From assembly GCF_000483485.1 (NCBI RefSeq), contig NZ_KI519609.1:479026-543025 (forward strand): a stretch of 64,000 nt of DNA. Reading direction: 5' to 3'. This stretch comes from Thiomicrorhabdus chilensis DSM 12352. Its GTDB lineage: Bacteria > Pseudomonadota > Gammaproteobacteria > Thiomicrospirales > Thiomicrospiraceae. Below the pieces are notes generated by a model. That model was not told the origin of the DNA and made no database searches. It was given only the letters and a program-made list of their open reading frames with translations. A program made the position numbers and the translations under genes. Shown here piece by piece: positions 27,973 to 35,891 of this stretch (its first letter is position 1; each line of letters begins with the position of its first letter).

Positions 27973-28527
27973 ATGTCAAAAGTATTGGTGCCTTTGGCAC
28001 AAGGCTGTGAGGAGTTGGAGGCGGTCACCATCATCGACTTGCTGGTGCGTGCGGGAATCGAGGTCACAACGGCCAGTTTGGACGCTGAAAGAGTGATTAC
28101 CGCTAGCCGAGGCGTACAGCTGGTTGCCCAGACCACTTTGGATGCCGTTAAGGATCAGACGTTCGACCTAATCGCTTTGCCCGGCGGATTGCCGGGTGCG
28201 GACTATCTTCAACAAGACGACAGAATCCTTAAGTTACTAAAAAGTACCGCAGAACAAGGAGGGTATGTGGCCGCGATTTGTGCTGCGCCAAAAGTCTTGG
28301 TGAAGGCCGGATTGTTGGACAATAAACAGGTCACCAGCTTTCCTGGCGCTTTAGGGCAAAATCCAGCTCCAGGAATGGAGTATCTGGATCAAGCAGTTGT
28401 CGAGGACGGGCGCATCATCACCTCCAAGGGGCCGGGCACGGCAATGGACTTTGCCTTGACCTTGATTGAAAGGTTGGAAGGTCAAGCTAAACGCAATGAG
28501 GTTGAACAAGGCCTGCAAAGAATTTAA
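27973..28527 (+). CDS. yajL: DJ-1/YajL-family protein
   Basis: 184 residues, a single DJ-1/PfpI domain. The nucleophile Cys is in YVAAICAAPKVL (about residue 105), with the elbow Glu in LAQGCEELEAVT and LPGGLPGADYL ahead. Homologues act on thiol/carbonyl damage (deglycase or chaperone claims remain debated). GGGAGG provides a strong SD. It may be transcribed from read-through or its own promoter downstream of the ctpA terminator. Confidence 0.92.
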   Translation: MSKVLVPLAQGCEELEAVTIIDLLVRAGIEVTTASLDAERVITASRGVQLVAQTTLDAVKDQTFDLIALPGGLPGADYLQQDDRILKLLKSTAEQGGYVAAICAAPKVLVKAGLLDNKQVTSFPGALGQNPAPGMEYLDQAVVEDGRIITSKGPGTAMDFALTLIERLEGQAKRNEVEQGLQRI

Positions 28528-28759
28528 AAGTCAGGAAAACGCTTTGCGGTGGTTTGTCCAAATTGGCTCGGGTAATAAACTCCATGTATTGATGCTCAAA
28601 ATTAATTGTCTAACCGATTGATTCATCATGAATTAAACTGGAAGTCGCAACCTGTCTTGACGGCTTGGATAAATTCATGGATTCGCTTAATGAAATGTCC
28701 CGCTCGTTTGGGCGGTTTGCAAAAAAACGCCATAAAATGAAATAAAAACTCAGGCGATA

Positions 28760-28774
28760 GGTCTTGTAATTGAG
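28760..28774 (+). promoter_or_regulatory. candidate ECF-sigma promoter element of hvfABC
   Basis: GGTCTTGTAATTGAG, 38 bp before the hvfA ATG. The same 15-mer with one change (GGTCTTGTAAATGAG) lies at 33714 upstream of the ECF sigma gene. I take TTGTAAW as the -35 part. No convincing shared -10 is seen. In Caulobacter, related operons are driven by an ECF factor (SigF). Confidence 0.55.
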
Positions 28775-28811
28775 GACTTAATTTTGTGTGGATACTATTT
28801 GGAGAATAATG

Positions 28812-29120
28812 ATGAAAAAACAAACACGTCGTGATTTTTTGAAACTCGCGGGTGCTTCAGCGGTGGCCGCCACTGGAGTGGCTTCTGCCGCCGAAAACCC
28901 TTTTTCTTTTGCAAAGATGGAATCTGGCTATACGCAATTGGCCGATAACCACATGGAAGGTAAGAATGGTGAAGGTAAATGCGGCGGCGATAAGGCTAAA
29001 GAAAAACTGAAAGAGAAAGCCAAAGAGGGTAAATGCGGTGAAGGCAAGTGCGGCGGCGACAAGGCCAAAGAAAAACTGAAAGAGAAAGCCAAGGAAGGCA
29101 AGTGTGGTGGCAACAGCTAG
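28812..29120 (+). CDS. hvfA: HvfA-type RiPP metallophore precursor with a Tat signal
   Basis: 102 residues from the ATG at 28812 (GGAG 7 nt upstream; an ATG at 28809 adds one Met). The leader TRRDFLKLAGASAVAATGVA is a twin-arginine signal, cleaved probably after ASA (26). AENPFSFAKMESGY matches the NPF...GY start of mature HvfA. Four EGKCG motifs follow (Cys 57, 75, 80, 98), separated by lysine-rich helices in two near-identical 69-bp repeats. HvfB/HvfC homologues turn EGKCG cysteines into copper-binding oxazolone/thioamide groups. The Tat rather than Sec signal is the unusual point. Confidence 0.9.
   Translation: MKKQTRRDFLKLAGASAVAATGVASAAENPFSFAKMESGYTQLADNHMEGKNGEGKCGGDKAKEKLKEKAKEGKCGEGKCGGDKAKEKLKEKAKEGKCGGNS
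28980..29106 (+). repeat. 69-bp tandem repeat inside hvfA
   Basis: Unit 1 begins at 28980 and unit 2 at 29049, each opening TGCGGCGGCGA and encoding GDKAKEKLKEKAKEGKCG. The copies differ mainly at third codon positions, so the peptide repeat is under selection. Confidence 0.85.
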
Positions 29121-29164
29121 TTCCATATTCGATACGGGCGCTTGAATTTTGCCTTTAAGTGAGC

Positions 29165-29193
29165 AAAAGCCACCGCTTATCGGTGGCTTTTTT
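29165..29193 (+). terminator. terminator/attenuator between hvfA and hvfB
   Basis: GCCACCG, loop CTTAT, CGGTGGC, then six T. It lies after hvfA and before hvfB on the same strand, so precursor mRNA would exceed enzyme mRNA. A CAGGCCTG (29218-29225) half-element follows it. Confidence 0.8.
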
Positions 29194-29250
29194 ATTTGTA
29201 TTTTTTAGTCACCTAACCAGGCCTGCTCATTTTAAAAAAGAAGAAACACT

Positions 29251-30105
29251 ATGCATCACAGACACTATCCTGTCGAAGGGGTCGGGCTCGGATTAAGGCG
29301 CGACTTTTTCGATGAGATTCTTAATACACCGGATTTGGCCATCGATTTTATGGAAATCGCTCCCGAGAATTGGCTGCATTTTGGTGGAAGACAGGGCAAG
29401 CAGCTGAGGACTTTGACTGAACGCTGGCCGTTTTTGTGCCACGGTTTGTCTCTTGACTTGGGCGGTCCGCATCCACTGGATGAAGACTATGTCCGTGAAT
29501 TGAAAACGTTTTTCGATCAGCATCAGATTCGTGCCTATACCGAGCATTTGAGTTATTGCGGTGACAGTGGGCACCTGTATGATTTGATGCCGATTCCTTT
29601 CACGGAAGAGGCGGTACACTATGTAGCCTCGCGTATCCGTCGGGTTCAGGACATTCTGGAACGTAAAATAGGCATCGAAAACGTCTCGTTCTATGCCATG
29701 CCTTCCCAGGAGATGACCGAGCAGCAATTTGTGACCGCCGTGCTTGAAGAGGCGGATTGTGATTTGCTGTTTGACGTTAACAACACCTATGTCAATTCCA
29801 TCAACCACGGTTATTCGGCCTACAACTACATGGATTCCATGCCAAGCGATCGCATCGTTTACCTGCACATGGCTGGCCATTTCGATGAGGCGGAAGACCT
29901 CAAGATTGATACGCATGGTCAGCCCGTCAAGCAGGAGGTATGGGAGCTGCTTGAACAGACCTACCAGCGGCACGGTGTGATTCCGACCTTATTGGAGCGG
30001 GATTTTAATATTCCCCCCATGGACGAACTGATGCGCGAGGTCGAACAGATCCGTCACTGCCAGGAACGTGTACTTAATAAAAAGAGGGCGGAAGGTGTCG
30101 GATAA
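29251..30105 (+). CDS. hvfB: HvfB-type MNIO enzyme (DUF692), RiPP maturase
   Basis: 284 residues, full length for DUF692. This multinuclear iron oxygenase (MbnB-like TIM barrel) oxidises precursor cysteines. Metal ligands lie in CHGLSLDLGGPHPLD, YTEHLSYCGDSGHLYDL, IENVSFYA, LLFDVNNTYVNSINHGY, YLHMAGHFDEAEDLKIDTHG and LLERDFNIP, all intact. It overlaps hvfC by 11 nt, so the two partner proteins are translated together. Expected to act in the cytoplasm on the precursor before Tat export. Confidence 0.93.
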   Translation: MHHRHYPVEGVGLGLRRDFFDEILNTPDLAIDFMEIAPENWLHFGGRQGKQLRTLTERWPFLCHGLSLDLGGPHPLDEDYVRELKTFFDQHQIRAYTEHLSYCGDSGHLYDLMPIPFTEEAVHYVASRIRRVQDILERKIGIENVSFYAMPSQEMTEQQFVTAVLEEADCDLLFDVNNTYVNSINHGYSAYNYMDSMPSDRIVYLHMAGHFDEAEDLKIDTHGQPVKQEVWELLEQTYQRHGVIPTLLERDFNIPPMDELMREVEQIRHCQERVLNKKRAEGVG

Positions 30106-30883
30106 GACTCTATCTCAAACGCAACCGCACTTTCAGAAGCTGCAGATGGAGTTTGCGCAACACATCCGCAATCCCCAAAAGGCTTATGCTCCTGCAGGAG
30201 AACCAGCCATCGAAGCTCGACGATTGAAGGTCTATGAGTCGTTGTTCTTCAACAATATCGACAGTTTTTTCAGCCACTTGTTTCCGGTTTGCCAGCAGGT
30301 TATGGGAGAGATGCGTTGGCAGCAATTGCTTCGTGAATACATGCTCAAACATCGCGCCAGAACCCCCTTGTTCCATCGATTGGGTGAGGAGTTTTTGGCG
30401 TTTCTGAATTCGGATTATGAAGCCCGGGCGGGGGATCCGGCATTTTTGCTGGAGCTGGCGCATTATGAATGGGTTGAACTGGCACTGGAAATTGCAGAGG
30501 CCGAAAGCGTGGAGAATGCGCCGAACACTCGGGCTGATTTAAAACAGGCTTATGGGCTTTCAGCGCTTGCCTGGCCTTTGGCTTACCAATGGCCGGTGGC
30601 TCAGATTTCCGTTGATTATCAGCCCGCGCAGCCACTTGAACAACCGGCTACGCTGTTGGTCTTCAGAAATGCCGATTATGAGGTCGAATTCATGGAAATC
30701 TCGCCTTTGTTATATCAATGGCTGACTCGGTTGGAAGACAGTACGAGTGCCGAGCAGGCATTGATGTCTGTTGTGGATGAGCTGGAGGCCGATCTGGAAA
30801 CTTTGTTGAGTTTTGCTGAGCAAACCCTGCAACAATTCATCGATATGGACATTGTTTATCCGCTTCATTCTGTTCAGCCTTAA
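30095..30883 (+). CDS. hvfC: HvfC-type RiPP maturation partner (DUF2063)
   Basis: 262 residues from a GTG at 30095 preceded by AGAGGG; a GTG at 30068 is less likely. The N-terminal DUF2063 domain shows FAQHIRNPQKAYAPAG, RLKVYESLFFNNIDSFFSHL and ELAHYEWVELALE. Such proteins hold the precursor for the MNIO enzyme, as MbnC does for MbnB. Its start overlaps the hvfB end. A terminator begins at the stop codon, closing the operon. Confidence 0.9.
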   Translation: MSDKTLSQTQPHFQKLQMEFAQHIRNPQKAYAPAGEPAIEARRLKVYESLFFNNIDSFFSHLFPVCQQVMGEMRWQQLLREYMLKHRARTPLFHRLGEEFLAFLNSDYEARAGDPAFLLELAHYEWVELALEIAEAESVENAPNTRADLKQAYGLSALAWPLAYQWPVAQISVDYQPAQPLEQPATLLVFRNADYEVEFMEISPLLYQWLTRLEDSTSAEQALMSVVDELEADLETLLSFAEQTLQQFIDMDIVYPLHSVQP

Positions 30884-30916
30884 AAAGGATGCGGTATCAT
30901 AAACACCGATCCTTTT
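30883..30916 (+). terminator. terminator of hvfABC
   Basis: AAAAGGAT, one bulged G, CGGT; loop; ACCGATCCTTTT: a 12-bp stem immediately after the hvfC stop codon. Confidence 0.7.
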
Positions 30917-30989
30917 AAATAACCCGAGAGTCTGTTGCAAGCGCCCAAGGTCGCCTTGCCCCCACTCTCTTTTGGCAAAATTCTAAATC

Positions 30990-31868
30990 ATGACGACAAG
31001 CACCCAACATAATATGGAAGACGCGATTTGGCACTGGATGTTCTGGAAACGCGTGGTCATTCATTTTATTAAACGCAAAGGCACGGATGCGGCGGGCATC
31101 TTGGCTTATACCTCGTTATTGGGCATTGTGCCGATGTTGGCGGTGATGTTGAGTCTGTTTTCGGTCTCTTCTTATTTTGCGGATTTTGAATCCCTGGTGA
31201 TGGAGCAGGTGGTGCACAATTTGATGCCTTCTTCCCAGCCGGTAATTGAATCTTATTTGGTGACGTTTTCCCAGCAGGCGGTGAATCTGAAGGGGCCAGG
31301 TTTGATTGTGATGTTCATTACCACCATTATGCTGTTGTGGAAAGTGGACGACAAACTTAATGGCCTTTGGCCCAATGCACGCAGAAGACGTTGGTGGGTG
31401 AGTTTGCTGCACTATTTGGGTATTAGCCTACTGGGACCGATTCTGCTTGGTCTCAGTCTGCTGACCAGCTCTTACCTGTTGGCGGTTCCTTTGCTTGAAG
31501 AAACCTATCCGCTGCTGCAAAAACTCACCTTCGGCATCAGCCTGTTGCCTTTTGTGTTTGCTTTTTTAGGCTTCACGGCTTTGTACAAATTTGTGCCGCA
31601 TTACCCTGTCAGCACTAAAGCGGCAATGATAGGGGGGCTGTTGGCCACTTTGCAGTTGGAGCTGTTGAAAGAGGGCTTTGCGCTCTATGTGCAATGGTTT
31701 CCCTCTTATAATCTCATTTATGGTGCCTTTGCCGCAGTGCCTCTGTTTCTGTTGTGGCTTTATCTGATGTGGGTGATTGTTATCTGGAACGGAGCCGTGG
31801 TGGCGGTATTGAACCAACGTTATCATCCTGCCAGGTTGTTGAAAAAAACGCCGGAGCAAACGGAATGA
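30990..31868 (+). CDS. yihY: YihY/BrkB-family inner-membrane protein
   Basis: 292 residues, six or so TM segments. DAAGILAYTSLLGIVPMLAV, LLWKVDDKLNGLW, ALYKFVPHYPVSTKAAMIGG and LIYGAFAAVPLFLLWLYLMW are family landmarks. It was once called RNase BN, but that activity belongs to another protein; function is unknown. Its TGA overlaps the ATG of the following permease (ATGA), so it is translationally linked to the ABC genes, which is unusual. Confidence 0.92.
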   Translation: MTTSTQHNMEDAIWHWMFWKRVVIHFIKRKGTDAAGILAYTSLLGIVPMLAVMLSLFSVSSYFADFESLVMEQVVHNLMPSSQPVIESYLVTFSQQAVNLKGPGLIVMFITTIMLLWKVDDKLNGLWPNARRRRWWVSLLHYLGISLLGPILLGLSLLTSSYLLAVPLLEETYPLLQKLTFGISLLPFVFAFLGFTALYKFVPHYPVSTKAAMIGGLLATLQLELLKEGFALYVQWFPSYNLIYGAFAAVPLFLLWLYLMWVIVIWNGAVVAVLNQRYHPARLLKKTPEQTE

Positions 31869-32854
31869 CAGCTGCGCTGAGAATGAGTCTGCTCTCGATT
31901 ATTTTAGTGTCGGTTATGGTTTTGAGCCTGCAGTCCGGCAGTGTGAATTTGTCCTTGATCGACTTTTGGACAGGCCTGTCGGAACAGCAGTCTTTGGTAT
32001 TTTGGGAGATTCGCATGCCGCGCATTGTCATGGCTGCTCTGGTGGGAGCCGGTTTGGCAGTTTCCGGTGTGGCTTTGCAGGCCCTGTTTCGTAATCCGTT
32101 GGCCGAGCCCGGGCTGATTGGCGTGTCCAGCGGAGCCGCGCTGGGTGCGGTGATGGTGATTGTGTTGGGCGGAGCCTTGTGGGGCGAGGTGCTGAGTTGG
32201 CAAATGAGCCTGTCGGCTTTTGCGTTGGCCGCCGGCGTGACGCTGTTGATTTACCTGATCGCCACCTCAAAAGGGCATACCGATGTGGCCTTGATGTTGT
32301 TGGCGGGGGTGGCCATCAATGCGGTGGCCGGGGCTTTGACCGGACTGCTGATCAGCGTGTCCAGCGATGTGCAATTGCGTTCGGTGATTTTCTGGATGAT
32401 GGGCTCCTTATCCGGGGTTTCGTGGGACGGCATCGCTTTGCTTGGAAGCGTAACTTTGCTGGCTTTGGCCGTGTTGTACCGCTTGCGCCACCCACTGAAT
32501 GCCTTATTGTTGGGCGAGCAAAGCTGCCTGCATATGGGCTATGCGGTGCAGTCTCTAAAATGGCAGGTTATGACGGCTAGCGCAGTGTTGGTGGGCGTGT
32601 CGGTGGCACTGGTGGGAATCATCGGCTTTGTCGGTTTGATGGTGCCGCATATGGTGCGCCTATGGGTCGGGCCGGATCACCGTCAGTTGATCCCGTTAAG
32701 TGCTTTGGGAGGCGCGCTTTTATTGGTATCGGCCGACTGGTTGGCGCGTTCGGTTGTGCAACCAGCCGAATTGCCGATCGGATTGTTGATGGCGTTGCTT
32801 GGCGGCCCCTTCTTTTTGCTGATGCTGTTGAAGCGTCGTGAGGTGGGGGTATGA
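31865..32854 (+). CDS. FecCD/BtuC-family ABC permease (siderophore, heme or cobalamin type)
   Basis: 329 residues from the ATG at 31865, the usual length for FecCD permeases (about ten TM helices). FWEIRMPRIVMAALVGAGLA, ALFRNPLAEPGLIGVSSGAA, FWMMGSLSGVSWDG and GIIGFVGLMVPHMVRLWVG are characteristic. It overlaps yihY and the ATPase by 4 bp each. No binding protein or TonB receptor gene accompanies it here, so the substrate (heme, siderophore or B12) cannot be set. Confidence 0.92.
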   Translation: MTAALRMSLLSIILVSVMVLSLQSGSVNLSLIDFWTGLSEQQSLVFWEIRMPRIVMAALVGAGLAVSGVALQALFRNPLAEPGLIGVSSGAALGAVMVIVLGGALWGEVLSWQMSLSAFALAAGVTLLIYLIATSKGHTDVALMLLAGVAINAVAGALTGLLISVSSDVQLRSVIFWMMGSLSGVSWDGIALLGSVTLLALAVLYRLRHPLNALLLGEQSCLHMGYAVQSLKWQVMTASAVLVGVSVALVGIIGFVGLMVPHMVRLWVGPDHRQLIPLSALGGALLLVSADWLARSVVQPAELPIGLLMALLGGPFFLLMLLKRREVGV

Positions 32855-33684
32855 GCTCAGAAATGACGCCAACTCAGCAGACGGATAACGCACTGGTGTT
32901 TGAGGAACTGCATTACCGCGTAGAGGGAGCAACCCTGTTAAGCGAGGCCAGTGGCCGTTTTGAGGCCGGGAGGATACATGCCATCTTAGGCCAGAACGGT
33001 GCCGGAAAATCGACCCTGTTGCGTTGTTTGACCAAAGAGCGGCCGGCCAGTTCGGGCAGGGTGGTGTTGGCGGGTCATGATTTGCAATCTTTGAGTTACC
33101 GTGAATTAGCGCTTCGCCGAGCCGTCTTACCGCAGAATCCATCATTGGTGTTTGCGTTTCAGGTGGAGCAGCTGGTCGGTTTGGGCTTTGATGTTCAGCA
33201 TTGGTCGTCTGACAGTCGCGCTATCGCCATGCAGGCCATTCTCCAGGCCTGTGATTTGGTGCACTTGGCCAAGCGGGATTACTTGAGCCTGTCAGGTGGC
33301 GAGCAGCAGCGGGCGCATTTGGCGAGAGTGCTGGCACAGATCTGGCCCAAAAATCCCGACACCAGTCAGGCCTTTGCCGGTAAATGGCTTTTTTTAGATG
33401 AATGGTCGGACGGGTTGGATCTGAAACATCAGGTGAGATTGAGTGCTTTGTTGCGTCAATGGGTCAAGCAAGGGTTGAGTGTGGTCATGATTTTGCATGA
33501 CCTGAATCAGATTATGCAGTGGGCCGATGACTGTATGATGCTTAAACAGGGGCGGGTGTTCACCTATGGCTCGGTGCCAGAGGTGATGACGCCCGAGAAT
33601 ATCGAATCGGTTTTGGGTGTCTCAGTCAGGGTTCTGCAAAGTGAAGATAGCGTTTCTACGATGATTTTTCCGCAGCTTAGCTAA
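32851..33684 (+). CDS. HmuV/FhuC-type ABC ATP-binding protein
   Basis: 277 residues. Walker A GQNGAGKSTLL (about 49-59), Q-loop LPQNPSLVF, signature LSLSGGEQQRAHLARV, Walker B WLFLDEWSDGLD and switch HDLNQIMQWADD. The Walker B Glu is kept, but the usual DEPT is DEWS, an uncommon change. The overall pattern is closest to heme-importer HmuV. Last gene of the yihY-permease-ATPase set; the ECF sigma gene starts 100 bp later. Confidence 0.9.
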   Translation: MSSEMTPTQQTDNALVFEELHYRVEGATLLSEASGRFEAGRIHAILGQNGAGKSTLLRCLTKERPASSGRVVLAGHDLQSLSYRELALRRAVLPQNPSLVFAFQVEQLVGLGFDVQHWSSDSRAIAMQAILQACDLVHLAKRDYLSLSGGEQQRAHLARVLAQIWPKNPDTSQAFAGKWLFLDEWSDGLDLKHQVRLSALLRQWVKQGLSVVMILHDLNQIMQWADDCMMLKQGRVFTYGSVPEVMTPENIESVLGVSVRVLQSEDSVSTMIFPQLS

Positions 33685-33713
33685 ATTTCTCTGGAATTTT
33701 TTGGCGGACTTCC

Positions 33714-33728
33714 GGTCTTGTAAATGAG
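33714..33728 (+). promoter_or_regulatory. candidate autoregulatory promoter element of the ECF sigma gene
   Basis: GGTCTTGTAAATGAG, 14 of 15 bases identical to the element at 28760 upstream of hvfA. It lies 56 bp before the sigma-factor ATG. ECF genes usually transcribe themselves from the same promoter type they recognise elsewhere. Confidence 0.55.
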
Positions 33729-33784
33729 TGCCGTTGGTTTTGGTTTGGATCAGCGTTTGAGTCAGATAGGGTGAATCGGTCTAT

Positions 33785-34315
33785 ATGAAAAATAAACAGC
33801 GTTTTTTTGAACAGCTGGTCAACGCATACAGTAGCGATTTGTATCGTTATGCCTATTGGTTATGCAAACAGCCTTCCGTGGCCGAGGACTTGGTGCAGGA
33901 AACCTTTTCCCGAGCTTGGAAAGCTCTGGATAAACTCCATGATGACAAAGCGGCCAAGGCGTGGCTGATCACCATTCTGCGTAATGAAAATGCGCGGATG
34001 TACGAGAAGTTTCAGCCCAAATGGGTCGAGATAGAAGAGAGTCTGGCTTCGGATGAGGGACGGCATGACCCGTCATTAAGCCTCGAACAACGTGAGTTAA
34101 GGCAAGCCATTATGGCCTTGCCCGACGATTACCGCGAGCCGATGGTGTTGCAGATTCTTTGGGGGTTCAGCGGTGAGGAAATCGCCACCCAGCTCAACTT
34201 GAAGTTGGCCACCGTCAATACCCGTCTATTCCGTGCACGTCAGCAACTTAAACAAATTATGAACCTTGAAAGCGAGACGCCTTCTGCGGCGGATACAGGG
34301 ACAATGAAAAAATGA
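33785..34315 (+). CDS. ECF-family RNA polymerase sigma factor
   Basis: 176 residues. Region 2 (YSSDLYRYAYWLCKQPSVAE, DLVQETFSRAWKAL) and region 4 (LPDDYREPMVLQILWGFSGE, EIATQLNLKLATVNTRLFRA) with a short linker, as in ECF factors. Its ATGA overlap with the next gene indicates a sigma/anti-sigma pair. The shared upstream 15-mer makes hvfABC a likely target; metal or oxidative stress as signal is an inference. Confidence 0.92.
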   Translation: MKNKQRFFEQLVNAYSSDLYRYAYWLCKQPSVAEDLVQETFSRAWKALDKLHDDKAAKAWLITILRNENARMYEKFQPKWVEIEESLASDEGRHDPSLSLEQRELRQAIMALPDDYREPMVLQILWGFSGEEIATQLNLKLATVNTRLFRARQQLKQIMNLESETPSAADTGTMKK

Positions 34316-35103
34316 ATGAATTTGATTTTCGCAAACGACTGTTAGAAAACCCAACGGATTTGGATGAGGAGATGTTGGCTTTTTTAAAGGATAACCCCGA
34401 TCAGGAACAGATTCTTAAACATTTCCGTTTGGTGGATCAGCGCATTCAAGAGGCTTTGCATATTGAGGCACCGGAAGGCTTGCAGGCAAGAATTCTGCTG
34501 AACCAGAGTTACCAGAATTTGCATGAAAATAACGAGTCGACGGCAAAACCCTTGGGCCGAGATTCCGAACCTAAGCAGCCTTCTGAGGTGGCATCTGCCT
34601 GGTTGCCGTGGTCTTATTTTGGAACCGGTTTGGCCGCAAGCCTGTTGGTTGCGTTGCTGGTTCTCGGGCCGTGGAAACCGCTCCCTTTTGGCGAAAGACC
34701 TATTTCCGGTGATGCGATGGTGGTGCATATTCTGGAGCATATCGAAGCCGATCCCAGTCTAATGCTCGCGCAAACCCCGCCACATAGCCCGGAGCAACTG
34801 CAAAGTTTGTTCGCTTCGGTGGGGGCGAGCCTGAAAGAACCGATCGATTCGATGAGTTACGCCGGGGAGTGTGAGATCGAAGGTCGTCTCGGCCTGCATA
34901 TTGTCATGCAGGAGGAAACCGGTCCGGTGACGGTGATTGTGATGCCCGGCCAGAAACTGGCCGCGATTGAGGCCTTCCGTGCCGGAGGCTACAGCGGGGA
35001 GTTGATTCCGGTGAAAGGCGGCATGGTGGCGATTATCGGCAACAGCATGGAGCAGCTTGCTTTGGCTCAAGCCCGTTTTTTCAAGGCGGTTCGTTTCGGT
35101 TAA
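34312..35103 (+). CDS. membrane anti-sigma factor, DUF3379-like
   Basis: 263 residues. The N-terminal cytosolic part (MNEFDFRKRLLENPTDLDEE, FLKDNPDQEQILKHF) resembles DUF3379. One TM segment (about 97-120, WSYFGTGLAASLLVALLVLG) leads to a periplasmic domain ending GGMVAIIGNSMEQLALAQAR. It overlaps the sigma gene by 4 bp. Expected to hold the ECF factor at the inner membrane until a periplasmic signal. It lacks the NrsF-like multi-TM form found with Caulobacter SigF. Confidence 0.82.
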   Translation: MNEFDFRKRLLENPTDLDEEMLAFLKDNPDQEQILKHFRLVDQRIQEALHIEAPEGLQARILLNQSYQNLHENNESTAKPLGRDSEPKQPSEVASAWLPWSYFGTGLAASLLVALLVLGPWKPLPFGERPISGDAMVVHILEHIEADPSLMLAQTPPHSPEQLQSLFASVGASLKEPIDSMSYAGECEIEGRLGLHIVMQEETGPVTVIVMPGQKLAAIEAFRAGGYSGELIPVKGGMVAIIGNSMEQLALAQARFFKAVRFG

Positions 35104-35140
35104 TGCTTTTCTGAAAATTCTGATTTTTTGAGTAAACACA

Positions 35141-35166
35141 CAAAACCAACAGGCCTGTTGGTTTTG
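35141..35166. terminator. CAGGCCTG-centred 26-bp perfect palindrome
   Basis: CAAAACCAA-CAGGCCTG-TTGGTTTTG, no mismatch. Placed between two convergent genes (anti-sigma and the 35220 membrane protein), so it can end both transcripts. Confidence 0.75.
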
Positions 35167-35219
35167 TCTTGCTTAAAGGTTGTTTGCTAGTTTTACCGGG
35201 CTTTAGGTTTTATGTTTTT

Positions 35220-35687
35220 TTAGCCATCATTGGTTTTACTCTCGGTATTGACACTCAGTTTCTGATAAAGCCCCAGTGCGATTAGGGCGAAGGTGGCCGA
35301 GATAAACAGCAATGCCGGATAGATAAGCTGACTCAGATCCGTCATGCCCGCTTTGAAAATATAGACCAGGCCTTCCAGACCGATGGCGATGATCAGGATG
35401 GTGATGATTTTGGTCAGGGTTTTTCGGGCTTCCTCGGGCGAGCGCAATTCACGTTTGCGGAACAATTCTTCCTCCACCAGGTATTTGGCGACATCAATCA
35501 AAGCGATGGCGACGATGGTTGCGCCAATGGCCTGCAACATGTTCTGGATAAACAGTTCGGTGGACGAAAAGTCGATAATGATCTGCCAGACCGAATGCAA
35601 CATCAGAATCAGGGCGATGGAGAACAACAGCAGGATGGCAACTAAATAGAGCAGGTTGCCGATGCCGGAGAACAGTTTTTTAAGCAT
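35220..35687 (-). CDS. four-TM membrane protein of unknown function
   Basis: 155 residues from the ATG at 35687, with AGGAAAGG just upstream; the frame extends to 35732. Four hydrophobic helices (about 9-32, 46-67, 95-113, 123-144 by eye) and a cytosolic loop between TM2 and TM3 with EEELFRKRELRSPEEARKTL. The layout recalls PsiE-like small membrane proteins, but I do not recognise a family with certainty. Confidence 0.7.
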   Translation of the reverse strand: MLKKLFSGIGNLLYLVAILLLFSIALILMLHSVWQIIIDFSSTELFIQNMLQAIGATIVAIALIDVAKYLVEEELFRKRELRSPEEARKTLTKIITILIIAIGLEGLVYIFKAGMTDLSQLIYPALLFISATFALIALGLYQKLSVNTESKTNDG

Positions 35688-35781
35688 AGCCTTTCCTAAG
35701 GAAATGGGTGTGCCATTCATTATGAAGCCCATAATGGAATTTGCAACCTATGCAACTTTTGCAATCTCTACAGCCATGAGA

Positions 35782-35805
35782 AAAACGGACAGGCCTGTCT
35801 GTTTT
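35782..35805. terminator. CAGGCCTG-centred palindrome after the Pat gene
   Basis: AAAACGGA-CAGGCCTG-TCTGTTTT, fully paired with one G-T. It lies 87 bp after the stop codon of the leftward Pat-type gene. Confidence 0.65.
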
Positions 35806-35891
35806 ACAGAACCCAACCTGCACTTACTCTCATTGAACAAGCGGGGGAATGAAAAGTTTCGCTAAGGGTCGTTCGCCACCTTTAAGTGTTG

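Noticed and set aside
28980-29106. Tandem repeat as a CRISPR-like array
   Set aside because: Only two 69-bp units with no spacers; it encodes the HvfA EGKCG repeat.
29218-29225. Mobile REP/MITE elements behind the CAGGCCTG palindromes
   Set aside because: Flanks differ between copies, many octamers are inside genes, and no transposase or target-site duplication is visible.
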